NCBI GenBank assembly: GCA_040954595.2 | Contig: CM082580.2 | Coordinates: 1,736,001 to 1,800,000, forward strand | Reading direction: 5' to 3' | Length of the DNA: 64,000 nucleotides | Source: Balanoglossus misakiensis | Taxonomy: Eukaryota > Hemichordata | Shown: positions 42,604-53,474 of the stretch, piece after piece | How the letters are laid out: every line of letters begins with the position of its first letter | Position numbering within the stretch: the stretch's first letter is position 1 | The notes under the pieces: model-generated | Told to the model about the DNA's origin: nothing | The model's input: the letters and a program-made list of their open reading frames with translations, nothing else | The model's database searches: none | Translations under genes and position numbers: made by a program

Positions 42604-43213
42604 TTAATTTTAAAGGCATTCGGCGGCCATCTTGGATTATGCAAATTAGGAGATTTGTCCAATACTGCCATGGCAACCAAGTCGAAGTTGTTTTAGATGC
42701 CCATGTGAATGAAAATCCTGAAAATGAGGCATAACACATCACTTTGGGACAAACAGAGCAAAATTTTAATTTTAAAGGCATTCGGCGGCCATTTTTGATT
42801 ATGCAAATTAGGAGAGTTGCCCGTAACTCTCTTTTTGACATTAAAATTGTGCTGTTTTAGCTGCTCATATGAAGCAAATCCTTAAAATGATATATTACAC
42901 ACCATTTTGAGCCAAACTAGGCAAAATGTTAATTTTAGAGAATGTGTTTGGCGGCCATTTTTGATTATGCAAATTAGAAGAATTGCCCAAAGTTGCCATT
43001 TTGGCAACTAAGCTGAAATTGCTTTAGGGACCCATATGAATGCAAATCAGCAAAAAAACTTCATAGGAAAGAACATTTCTAGGTTCACCATTGAGCATAT
43101 AGGACTGTCGACTGGACTATATTTGGACATACATGTTGTAGGTTAAATTGGACATACTTTACAGTTTCTATTTCATTCCGGTGTGTTTGTGTGTGTGAAG
43201 GGTCATGTCTCAC

Positions 43214-43507
43214 CTCTTTCAGTGTTTGTTCCAACATCTCTATAGGCTTCTTCAAATGCTTTGGGTCATCTTTCACCATTTCTGTTATTTTAAACAGAAG
43301 CATAAACACAGCATCTTCTGCTCTCAGGAACATGTTGTGTGTCACGTAGTACTCACACTGTCCAGCAAAATCCATGACAATGTATTCCCCAACCTTTGGT
43401 ATGTCGACAGTTTTGACATCAATACCGGGTGTCGGTGTGTACTCAGTCTTGTCCGGTGGAGGGGCTTTTTCTGCAGCTCGTTGAGTGACATTCGCTTTCC
43501 AGAAGCC
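43214..43507 (-). CDS. Ankyrin-Roc-COR-death protein, Roc exon with DxxGQ
   Basis: 98 codons, phase 0 at both ends; acceptor CTTTCATACAG, donor GAG followed by GTGAGA. Contains VMDFAGQCEYYVTHNMFL, the G3 switch motif of Roc GTPases (DFAGQ-x-x-YY-x-TH), followed by helices of the GTPase fold. Confidence 0.85.
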
Positions 43508-43836
43508 CTGTATGAAAGCAGTTCACATAAAATTGCAGTAAGCGTTTGTGTTGACAGTGACACTGATGGGCAAGTAACACTATCATTTAAACAAACTATT
43601 TCACCTGGACATAATGATTATGTGTAATAGATTGTAATAAAAATAGTTTGGTGAACTGTTTATGTATGCTGTATATTACAATATTCAGAAAAAATTCATA
43701 AACGAATAATTTAATAGTATCATTGTAATAGATAAAAAACGAACTTGAAACATCGATGATACATTTGAAGTTAAAAACAGTGTGACCATACAATGCTTGA
43801 CAAAGATATAAGTACAGATATGATAATTATTGTTAC

Positions 43837-43965
43837 CCGTTGCAAAGATTCCACAAGGGTTGTCTTTCCAACACCACCAAATCCACAGACATGAACTCTG
43901 CTACTATTTCGGGTGATGCCTGGTTCTTTCATCAAAACACTAAATTCAATCTTCCTCTGTTCCGC
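43837..43965 (-). CDS. Ankyrin-Roc-COR-death protein, Roc exon with P-loop
   Basis: 43 codons, phase 0 at both ends; acceptor CATCAG, donor CGG followed by GTAACA. Contains VHVCGFGGVGKTTLVESL, a Walker A GxxGxGKT nucleotide-binding loop at the start of the Roc domain. It follows the ankyrin exon at 46,477 in phase. Confidence 0.85.
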
Positions 43966-44116
43966 CTGATGTTAACAAAAAGAACAACGTTAACAGCAAG
44001 CGACAGCATTCTCAGAAGCCTGGCGAAATATATTGACAAATGGACTGTGATATCAAGTGATCACAACAATTAATGACAAAATTTGGCTATGACAGCCTCG
44101 TATTTAGTGCACTTAA

Positions 44117-44401
44117 AGGGACAAAATCTCTCTCACTGCCCCTTTTCCATTAATTATGTTTGATACAAGACACTGTTTAGGTTAATGTACATGTGGATAT
44201 ATAGTGAATCAATATTCGACCATACACACCTTTCATCCCACTTGTAGACACAAGAGTGAACAAACTCGCCAACATTGATAATTGGTCTCTACAGTTTATT
44301 CATTTTGGGCGAGTTTTTACTCTCATATCCTACAAACAAAACGGTGTCTTGTATCAAACATAATTAATGGAAAATGGCAGTGAGAGAGAGACTTTGTCCC
44401 T
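44117..44401. mobile_element. 285-bp MITE with about 66-bp inverted ends and TTAA duplication
   Basis: Begins AGGGACAAAATCTCTCTC and ends with its near-complement; the inverted repeats continue through CATTAATTATGTTTGATAC. TTAA lies outside both ends (44,113-44,116 and 44,402-44,405). Confidence 0.85.
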
Positions 44402-44630
44402 TTAATTCAAAGAACCAAGTAGTGTGATAAGTCTGGTGTGTTATGCATATGTCAAAATGCAGCGATTATGAATTGTGGATGAAACACTGAATAAGAACGA
44501 TGATACATGTTAGTATCATTCAGATGAAAGTAACAATAGTATTTTTGTGGCTCCTGCCAGAAATTGTCTTTATTTTCTATTGTACTCTATAATTTTGATG
44601 TAAATGCTTCCTATAATTTTTTGACAAATA

Positions 44631-44631
44631 A

Positions 44632-44666
<35 letters not shown>
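44631..44666. repeat. (ATT)n microsatellite
   Basis: About 12 trinucleotides. Confidence 0.95.
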
Positions 44667-44668
<2 letters not shown>

Positions 44669-46476
44669 GTTAAGGGGTTTACAGAATTATATAAACAATC
44701 TATCAATTTAATAAGCACGGGCGGATTTCCTGTACAATCATTCGTGATACTTCAGATTCATAATTAAGCGCTAAAGACAACATTTTTCAAAGTGGCCTAT
44801 GTATCTAAAATTGCAGACGACGTTTCAACACTTTCGGTTGGAGATTTTCTACCTAATATTCACAAAAAGACCTCGGGTATTGTTAAACACTATTTAAAAC
44901 CTTGTTACCCGGTGAGTCTGGTGGCGTGTGTACGACAGATCTGAGGTACAAAACTTCGCTCGAAACCCAACACGAGTTGGAGACCGAGTTTATTTACGTA
45001 CAACATTGTAGCAATTTTTCGTATGTTTGCGCGCGCTCTGGAATCACGCGATGTCAACTGAGTGTGAACGAGCTGTTTCGCGTCGTGTCGTCTGCCCAGT
45101 TTTCGTGGCTAAAACGACAGGAATAATACCCCAGTTGGCTTTAGAATTGCACATATCATGAGATTTGAGCGCCATAGAAACCGCAGATATCGTGGAACAG
45201 GAAGGTTAGTGTTAAAATTATTGTTTTTAATCAAAGTATTGACCTCTGAGTTATGCTACGTTTGTGTCGGTGTCAAACGGACGCAATGTTTACAATACAA
45301 GGCAGCCAAATAGAATCAGAGAAATGAAGAAATGTTATCACGATATTTTGGATTTCGTGTTATTATTTCTCGGGAATTTTATTGTTTTCCCAGACGAGGT
45401 GACAGGACAGACACACGAGGCATCTCGCGGTTCCGTTTTCAATGTCGAATTTTATGTTTTGGCTGTATTTGCGTGTCAGCTGACAGGTCTTCGCATTCAT
45501 CAGAAGCTATCGTGCGTCGCTGAGATTTGATTCTTCATAGACGAAAATTATTTCATAACCATACCAAATAAAACATTTCCAGAAATTTAGAAGTTTGCAG
45601 ACTTTTCTGCTAGTTGTCTATTTAGTGTTGAAGTCACGCTGAACTGCCAAATTTAACACAGACTCGCTGTCAATACTCAAACAGTTTACTTCTACGAGTG
45701 TGTCCTGTAACTGCCTTCCTTCGCTAACCATACAACAACAAATAGACGGTAAATGTTTATGCAATACCAATGAATTTATGTTTTAAAACTGGTCGACAGT
45801 CTGGTAATGCATGAACAATCGATTGATTGGATTCCTTAACGATACTATTGTATCTTGTATTTTTTTGTAGTTACACTGTGGAAATCGGCAGGCTGCATTG
45901 CCAGTTTTTCTGCACATGCGCAGTTCCTCTGTCTTGAAAGAAAAGTCAAATTTCACCAACTTATTATTGTGCATTCGGAAAATAAACCCCAAATGTTTTC
46001 TTTGTGAACAAAAATACTGCCAGTGTGATTTTGTGTTCAAATCCAACCAATTATTATGTAAATTGACTTGTGATACCCTCTCTTAGCACAAAAAGCATAA
46101 TTTCAGCCCCAAAATGGTTGCCATAGAAACATGTGATCACTAAACGGATATCATTTTTGTTCTTATTGAGCCAAGATACCCCTATGGTGAAATTTTTTTG
46201 GAAATCGGACCTATTATTATTAAAATTATTATTTTAATATAATTCTTTATTTAATTATTTAATTATTATTATTATTATATTGTCAGTATTGTCAACAAGT
46301 GCACATGTTCCTATTAAAATCACCAAAGTAAAGAGTACAATATTTTAGACCAACCAATTAATGTAAATTAAACGAACATATAGCCACAGCCATGGTGATC
46401 TCATTGATGGTTGTATTACAAGTAAAAGCGTTCCTGTTGAATATGGCAGTTTCTTTGTATTTGTGGGAAATATTAC
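44667..46476. other. Intron, no supported gene
   Basis: Several frames of 60-90 codons on both strands, none with domain-like patterns or paired splice sites. An NRF1-like GCACATGCGC occurs at about 45,912. Confidence 0.4.
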
Positions 46477-46533
46477 CTTCAGCAGAGATTTGGCTCTTCT
46501 GTCGTATGCAACATCCAGAGGTGACTTTCCTTC
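46477..46533 (-). CDS. Ankyrin-Roc-COR-death protein, last ankyrin exon
   Basis: 19 codons between CACCTTACAG and AAG followed by GTAATA, phase 0 at both ends. EGKSPLDVAYDRRAKSLLK is the first half of an ankyrin repeat (G-x-S/T-P-L-x-x-A); as a half repeat it would cap the ankyrin array before the Roc domain. Confidence 0.7.
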
Positions 46534-47690
46534 CTGTAAGGTGGAGAAAAGATTTAAGCCCATTGATATGATTTGGTTAAAACTGCTTCATCACGTTTTA
46601 TATGGAGTCTTCACAAATCTACTATTTGTAAAACATGTTTGCCTCTGGTTGGAATTTCTTGAGTATCGCAATGTGACAGTCGGGACAATTTTCATGGTTT
46701 TCTAGTGTTAAACTTTAAAGGGGAGTTCTCGTGGCGCTTAGATTGCGCCCTAGGGTGTCTCCCTTGATTAACACATTTCCCAGAATGCCTCACTATTCTC
46801 TGCAAATAAAAATGGCTGCTATGGATAGTAGTTAAGCGAGTTTAATTGACAGTAAAATTTTTTTTTTTTTAAATTAAAAGTGAAATGAAATGAAATTTCT
46901 TTCACCCATGGACTACAGCTGCCGTAGTCAATGGACAAAAGCTGCCGTTAGCCTACAGCTGCCACAGTATCTCGTGACGACGCTTTGTACACCAGCATGA
47001 ACGGGGCCGGCCGGGCCTTTCATCGATGCACTTAGCCTGTCTCATAGTATACTATATGTAGCTCAGCATGGCAGGGCTGTGTTGTTACGGCTCGCCTTAA
47101 TAACATAGCCTTGCCACGCAGAGCTAGGTTGGGGCCAGCCTGGCCTGTCATGTCTCGTAATAGCTCTGCGTGCTCCAGGCATTACATGCACAGCCTCCAC
47201 CACAGCCCTGGCGCCATAGACAAAACTGGTGCGTCTCGCTTTCTAAAACTTTCATGTTCATGATGTTTTTTTCATGATGTTTACCCATGGAGATTAACTC
47301 GCTGTACTGTAAGCCTTATATTCAATATGCCGTTCTCAACATGTAAACACACAAAATAAATCATAACGCGAGCGGTTCGGACGTTAAGACAAGTTAATCG
47401 CATCATATTTGGAGTCGGTTAGGAGGTAGAAGTAGACAGGGAAAGGATTTTGCTTCGATAAAATCGAATTCCGGCCGAAAAAGCTGCGGTTCCAATCCGT
47501 TAAACTCCAAAAATCTTCTTCTCCAGAACGGGCGATGACTGAGTCGCAAGATTTGGGGAGTATGGTCACTACACTGATGTCTATCAAGTTTGCAAAGAGC
47601 ATTGTGATTGGTCGAAGATTATGGCGGCCATATTGGATTTTGTAAAAAGCAGTGAAAAATTGGAATTCCTTTTTCTAGTCTAAAAATTGA
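46534..47690. other. Intron, no supported gene
   Basis: A 10-12 bp T tract near 46,860 and some GC-rich short repeats (AGCTGCC) near 46,915-46,965. No coding exon seen. Confidence 0.4.
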
Positions 47691-50600
47691 TAGCATACAA
47701 ATTCTTTTTATAGATATCAATCGTCATGTGACTAAAATATGTTACAATTTTTTGGCGATTTTTCACATGACCTTTGACCTACTTATCACGCGTTATTATT
47801 TCTGCATATCTAATTCCAGGCTAACCTATAGGGCTAGAAGTTTGGTTTTTGATGCATGTGGATTAGTGTGTGATCAAAATATTTTGCTACTTTCCATGAC
47901 CTGTTTGGCCTCTGCTGACCTCATTAATTATGTGCATAGCTAATTACGGGCGAACCAATAGAGCTAGAGGTTTGGTTTTTGTTGGACATGGATCAGTATG
48001 GGATCAATTTTTTTTGCCCAAATGTTGGGTGACCTCTGGTGACCTTTGACCTACTTTCGCATATCTCAGCATCCAGAGCAGATACAGACTTGGCATTTGG
48101 CAGGATGGGACCAAAATGTAAAGCCACATTTTTGGGTCACCTGTGACACCTGCTGACCTCATTAAATATGCACATACCTAATTACAGACGAACCAATAGA
48201 GCTAGAGTTTTGGTTTTTGTTGGACATGGACGAATATGGGTCAAAACAAATTTCTCAAAATTTGGGTGACCTCAGGTGACCTTTTACCTACTTTACTCTA
48301 TTTCTGCAGCAAAAATACATACGTCCTTGTTATGTCATAAACACCCGATAGAGCATTCTGTTTCTTCTCATTCATACTGTGCATATGTAATTCCGGATCA
48401 GCGCTTGGGCCCAACAATGCTGCTTGCAGCTTTAATCTTCTACTTCTTCTTCTTCGTCTGTCATTTTCTTTTGCGAGGTACATCTGGAAAACTGCTAAAC
48501 CTACCAATTTCATACTTGGCACAATGGTGCAGGCCAATGAGAGCTAGTGCAGTACCCTTGTGAATGTTTAATTAGTCACGTGACCTGATGACCATATATG
48601 GGCAAAATTTTGAAATCGGTCTTATTTGCAAATGAATGGAGATATCAAAATTCTTTTAGCATTTTTTGCGGACCATGTGGTCAGTGTGAAATATGAAAAT
48701 CGACCGATTTTTATATTAATTTTTGTATTAAATTTATACCTTTACTTATACCTCTATGGTTAAGCTATATCCATGTCTAATTGTGGAATTCTGGTCTGTG
48801 CAATAGTCCTATACAGTGACTGTCTATTGGTCAGTGAGCACAATGGCACCAAAATAAAAGGCACAATTTTAGGCTCACCTGTAACACCTGCTTAACTCAT
48901 TCATTATGTGCATACCTAATTCTGGGCTAACTAAGAGGGCTATAGCTTTGGATTTTGCTGAACATGGACCAGTATAGGGTCAAATTTTCTTGCCCAAATT
49001 TTGGGTGACCTCAGGTGACCTTTGACCTACTTTCCTATATCTCGACATCCAGAGCAGGTACAGACTTGGCGTTTGGAGGGTTTGGACTAAAATTGAAAAG
49101 CCAAAATTGGGGGTCACCTGTGACACATGCCTACCTCATTAATTATGTGCATACCTAATTCCAGACTAACCAATAGGGCTAGAGGTTTGATTTTTGTTGA
49201 ACATGGACCAGTATAGGGTCAAAATTTCTGCCCAAATTTTGCATGACCTCAGGTGACCTTTGACCTACTTTTCCATATCTTGGCATCCAGAGCAGATATA
49301 CTTATTGCTATGTTGCTATGTGCTATGTTGGCTTGGGCCCGCTATTGCTGCTTGCAGCTATATTCCTCTTTTTTCTTCTACTTCTTTTTTAGGGCCCAAG
49401 CCAAGCAGGCTTGGGCCCTATTGGTATTACTTGGGGTTTTTAGGGCACAAGCGCCCTTAGGCGCTTGTGCCCTATTGGTATTGTTGGCTTTTTTCTTCTA
49501 CTGATTTTTTTTTCTTGTGCAGTTTTTTCGGCCACTTTGATCTTGAAAACGGCTGAACCTACAAATCTCAAACTTGGCACAGTGGTGCAGGCCTATGAGA
49601 GCTAGTGCAGTACCCTCGTGAATGTTTAATAAGTCATGTGACCTGATGACAATATATGGGCAAAGTTTTCAAATGGGCCTAATTTGCATATGAATGGAGA
49701 TATCAAAATTCTTTTAGCGATTTTTACGGACCATGTGGTCAGTGTCCTACATGCCAAATGTCAAGGCCGTGGGTTAAGTCTATTTTGAGAAGAAGATTTT
49801 TTTATTTTTCATATTTTTGGACCCAGCCATGGGCCTATACTTTCTATAGTTAAGCTATGACGCTATGTCCACGTCGGCTGAGCAATGGTCCTGTACAGTG
49901 ACTCTCTATTGGCCCGTGAGCAGAATGGGACCACAATAAAAGGCAAAATTTGGGGCTCACCTGTAACACCTGCTTAACTCATTAATTATGTGCATACCTA
50001 ATTCCAGGCTAACTAATACGGCTCGAGGTTTTGTTCTTGTGGGACATGGACCAGTATGGGATCAAAAATTTTTGACAAAATTTTGGGTCACCTCAGGTGA
50101 CCTTTGACCTACTTTCCTATATGTCGGCATCCACAGCAGTTACAGACTTGGCGTTTGGAAGGTTGTTACTAAAATTGAAAAGACAAAATTGGGGGTCACC
50201 TGTGACACCTGCTTATCTCATTAATTATGTGCATACCTAATTCCAGGCTAGCCAATAGGGCTAGAGGTTTGATTTTTGTTGAATATGGACCAGTATGGGG
50301 TTAAAATTTCTTGCCCAATTTTGGGTGACCTCAGGTGACCTTTGACCTACTTTACCATATCTCGGCAACCCATGCAGATACAGCCTTGGCATTTGGAGGC
50401 ATGGAACTCCTAATGGAGCCTAATACTTTACCTCATTAGTTATGTGCATATCTAATTCTAGGCGAACCAATAGGGCTAGAGGTTTTGTTCTTGTGGGACA
50501 TGGACCAGTATGGGATCAATAATTTTTGTCAAAATTTCGGGTGACCTCAGGTGAACTTTAACCTACTTTCCTATATCTCGGCATCCAGAACAGGTACTGC

Positions 50601-50760
50601 ATTTGTGTTTGGATGGATCGAACTATTAATGGAGTCTTACACTTTACATCATTAATTATGCGCATATATAATTTCAGACAAACCAATAGGGCTAGAGGTC
50701 TGGTTTCTGTTGGACCTGGACTAGTATGGGGTCAAAACTTTTTGCCCAAATTTTGGGTGA
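47691..50760. repeat. Dispersed 239-bp-unit family, several adjoining copies
   Basis: Repeated units with the TGACCT core (exact at 49,006, 49,244 and 50,326; variants at 48,030 and about 48,268) and the ATTAATTATGTGCATACC motif. Two copies end in CTGCTTGCAGCT (about 48,418 and 49,348), the complement of AGCTGCAAGCAG seen at the starts of the reversed copies at 56.1 and 58.2 kb. A second shared block (ACGGCTGAACCTACAAATCT, then GTGCAGGCCTATGAGAGC) is at about 49,550-49,690. No coding region. Confidence 0.85.
49391..49473. repeat. Two tandem covarying hairpins
   Basis: 49,391-49,419: 12-bp stem AGGGCCCAAGCC / GGCTTGGGCCCT with a 5-nt loop. 49,442-49,473: 14-bp stem AGGGCACAAGCGCC / GGCGCTTGTGCCCT with a 4-nt loop. 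Both are preceded by a T run and followed by ATTGGTATT. Where the stems differ, both arms changed together. Confidence 0.85.
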
Positions 50761-50799
50761 CCACATATTATGGCGCGTAATCGAGGCAAAAATTAACAC

Positions 50800-51240
50800 C
50801 TCACTTTTTGAGTGGAACGCATTTGAATCGGACTCAACCTCATTTGATTTGACGGTCGACACTTTTGAATCGCCGAGGACCACATTTGTTTTGACTGAAA
50901 CGCATTTGAATCGGACTCAACCTCATTTGATTTGACGGTCGACACTTTTGAATCGCCGAGGACCACATTTGTTTTGACTGAAACGCATTTGAATCGGACT
51001 CAACCTCATTTGATTATGAGGTCGACACTTTTGAATCGCCGGACCACATTTGTTTCGGACTCAACCTCATTTGAGTTGGGACAAACCCTTTTTGACTTGG
51101 GGTACACTGCATTTGATTTGAGTGACGATACTTTTGAGTTGAGACAAACCGTTTTTGAATTTGAGTCCACCGCGTTCCATTTGAGGCTCAACTTGTGAAT
51201 GGGACACCATCTCATTTGATTTGACTCAGGTTTTTCTTCT
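50800..51240. repeat. Nested minisatellite: about 21-bp subunits in an 83-bp higher-order repeat
   Basis: ACGCATTTGAATCGGACTC begins at 50,817, 50,900 and 50,983, an 83-bp period. Inside each are four related subunits (CATTTGA/TTTTGAATC plus a variable spacer). The array becomes irregular to about 51,230. Resulting frames are repeat artefacts. Confidence 0.8.
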
Positions 51241-51596
51241 AATTGATTGTACCAGAATGTGGCTCTCTGAAAAACAACCCTTCTTTGTAGTGATTAGCTT
51301 TGCCCAGACAACATGAAACGTCACAAAGCGTCATGCCCTACGTCACATGACGTCATTAATATATACAGGTGTTTTCTGTTACTGAACTGGGGGGTCTGGA
51401 AGGACTGACCCGGCACCATATATAGGTTGTGTGTTTCATATCAGTAATAGGTTCCCGCCCGTAGGCAACACATGTAAGTTCCCAAAAAGTTATATTAGAA
51501 ACAATGAGACAGGCCTACAAGAGAAAAAAAGTAATGTCTATTTCTACTTTTCAAAAGAAAACATACCCAGCATGCATAGTGATCGGACACATTAAT

Positions 51597-53082
51597 TTTT
51601 CTAATTAAATTTATACCTTTACTTATACCTCTATAGTTAAGTCTTAGTGTGGAATTCTGGTCTGTGCAACGGTCCTGTACAGTGACTGTCTATTGGGCAG
51701 TGAGCACAAGGGGACCAAAATAACAGGCAAAATTTTGGGCTCACCTGTAACACCTGCTTAACTAATGAATTATGTGCATACCTAATTCCAGGCTAACAAA
51801 TAGGGCTATAGGTTTAGTTTTTGTTGAACATGGACCAGTATAGGGTCAAAATTTCTTGCCCAAATGTTGCATGACCTCAAGTGACCTTTGACCTACTTTA
51901 TCCTATCTTGGCATCCAGAGCAGGTACAGAATTGGCGTTTGGAGGGTTGGGACTAAAATTGAAAAGCCAAAATTGGGGGTCACCTGTGACACCTGCATAT
52001 CTCATTAATTATGTGCATACCTAATTCCAGGCTAACCAATAGGGCTCTAGGTTTGGTTTTTGTTGAACATGGACCAGTATAGGGTCAAAATTTCTTGCCC
52101 AAATTTTGGGTCACCGCAGGTGACCTTTGACCTACTCTCCTATATCTCGGCATTCAGACCAGGTACAGCCTTGGCATTTTGAGGGATGGAACTCCTAATG
52201 CAGTCTTACACTCTACCTCATTAATTATGTGCATACCTAATTCTAGGCTAACAAATAGGGCTAGAGGTTTTGTTCTTGTGGGATATGGATCAGTATGGGG
52301 TCAAAAACATTTGCTAAAATTTTGGGTGAGTTCGGGTGACCTTTGACCTACTTTCCTATATCTCGGCATCCAGATCAGGTACAGCCTTGGCATTTGGAGG
52401 GATGGAACTCCTAATGGAGTCTTACACTCTACCTCATTAATTATGTGCATACCTAATTCCGGTCTAACTAATAGGGCTAGAGGTTATGTTCTTGCGGGAC
52501 ATGGACCAGTATTGGGTCAAAAAAATTTTGCCCAAATTTTGGGTGACCTCAGGTGAACTTTGACCTACTTTCCTATATCTCAGCACCCAGAGCAGGTACA
52601 GACATGGCGTTTGGAGAGTTGGGACTGAAATTGAAAAGCCAAAATCTAGGGTCATCTGTGACACCTGCATAACTCATTAATTATGTGCATACCTAATTCC
52701 ACGCTAACCAATAGAGCCATAGGTTTGGTTTTTGTTGAACATGACCCAGTATAGGGTCAAAATTTCTTGCCCAAATTTTGCATGACCTCAGGTGACCTTT
52801 GACCTACTTTACCATATCTTGGCATACACAGCAGGTACAGACTTGGCGTATGGAGGGTTGGGACTCAAATTGAAAAGCCAAAATTGAGGGTCACCTGTGA
52901 CACCTGCATATCTCATTAATTATGTGCCTACCTAATTCCAGGCTAACCAATAGGGCTATAGGTTTGGTTTTTGTTGGACATCGACCAGTATAGGATCAAA
53001 ATGTATTGCCCAAATTTTGCATGTCCTCAGGTGACCTTTGACCTACTTTACCATAGCTTGGCATCCAGAGCAGATATGCTTA
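51597..53082. repeat. Dispersed 239-bp-unit family, another copy
   Basis: Leader, about five units and the tail CAGAGCAGATATGCTTATT, ending where THAP copy 2 starts. Exact TGACCT core at 52,783, variants elsewhere. Confidence 0.85.
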
Positions 53083-53474
53083 TTCATGGTTCCACAGCTC
53101 TCAATCACACTGAACCCTCAGCCAATCAGAGCCGAGAAAAGTCATGCTGTTCACACAACCGCCATTTTGTCCCACATATAATCAACAACGTGGCCCAGCC
53201 TACAGTACATGCTCAGTTAGAGATAGACAGACTGGAAGTTTTTTTACAGTTATAGGAACTTAATGGTTTTAAAATATCGTCCAGAATAGTGAAGAGATGC
53301 GCCTGGGGGACGTGTAAATCAGATGAAAGGTACCTTGACCCAAAATCGAGTATATTTTTTGTTCCGTTTTCGAAGCCAAAAACGCAGAGAGAGAGGTGTC
53401 TCAGGTGGTGGATATTAACAGTTTGTGGTTAGATTTTAAACTGACACGTCTTCAATATAAATATTTAACAATGA
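53083..53474 (+). mobile_element. THAP zinc-finger element, 5' segment, copy 2
   Basis: Near-identical to 29,319-29,713 from CATGGTTCCACAG to ACAATGATTTTA. The same CX4C and RCLRWW frame is open; one Pro of the PFPKP segment has become Ser. It directly abuts the tail of the 239-bp-unit element. Confidence 0.65.

Larger units (their letters stand above)
39509..43086. mobile_element. 3.6-kb inverted-repeat (foldback) element in Roc intron
   Basis: Left arm 39,509 to about 40,994 and right arm about 41,417-43,086 are inverted copies (outer ends GAACCTAGAAATG and complement), differing by scattered substitutions and a MITE in the right arm. Each arm has four tandem degenerate modules of about 160 bp with CTAATTTGCATAAT next to AAATGGCCGCC, then a shared coding-like segment (next entry). 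The loop, about 40,995-41,416, completes that segment. No clear target duplication. The element lies between the Roc exons at 43,214 and 38,969. Confidence 0.85.

Noticed and set aside
44902-45126. 74-codon plus-strand frame with several Cys residues
   Set aside because: No recognised domain, start context or paired splice sites; lies in an intron of the minus-strand gene.
50692-51215. Ser/Asn/Lys-rich frames in the 83-bp repeat
   Set aside because: Both strands are open because of the repeat; no start, domain or splice support.
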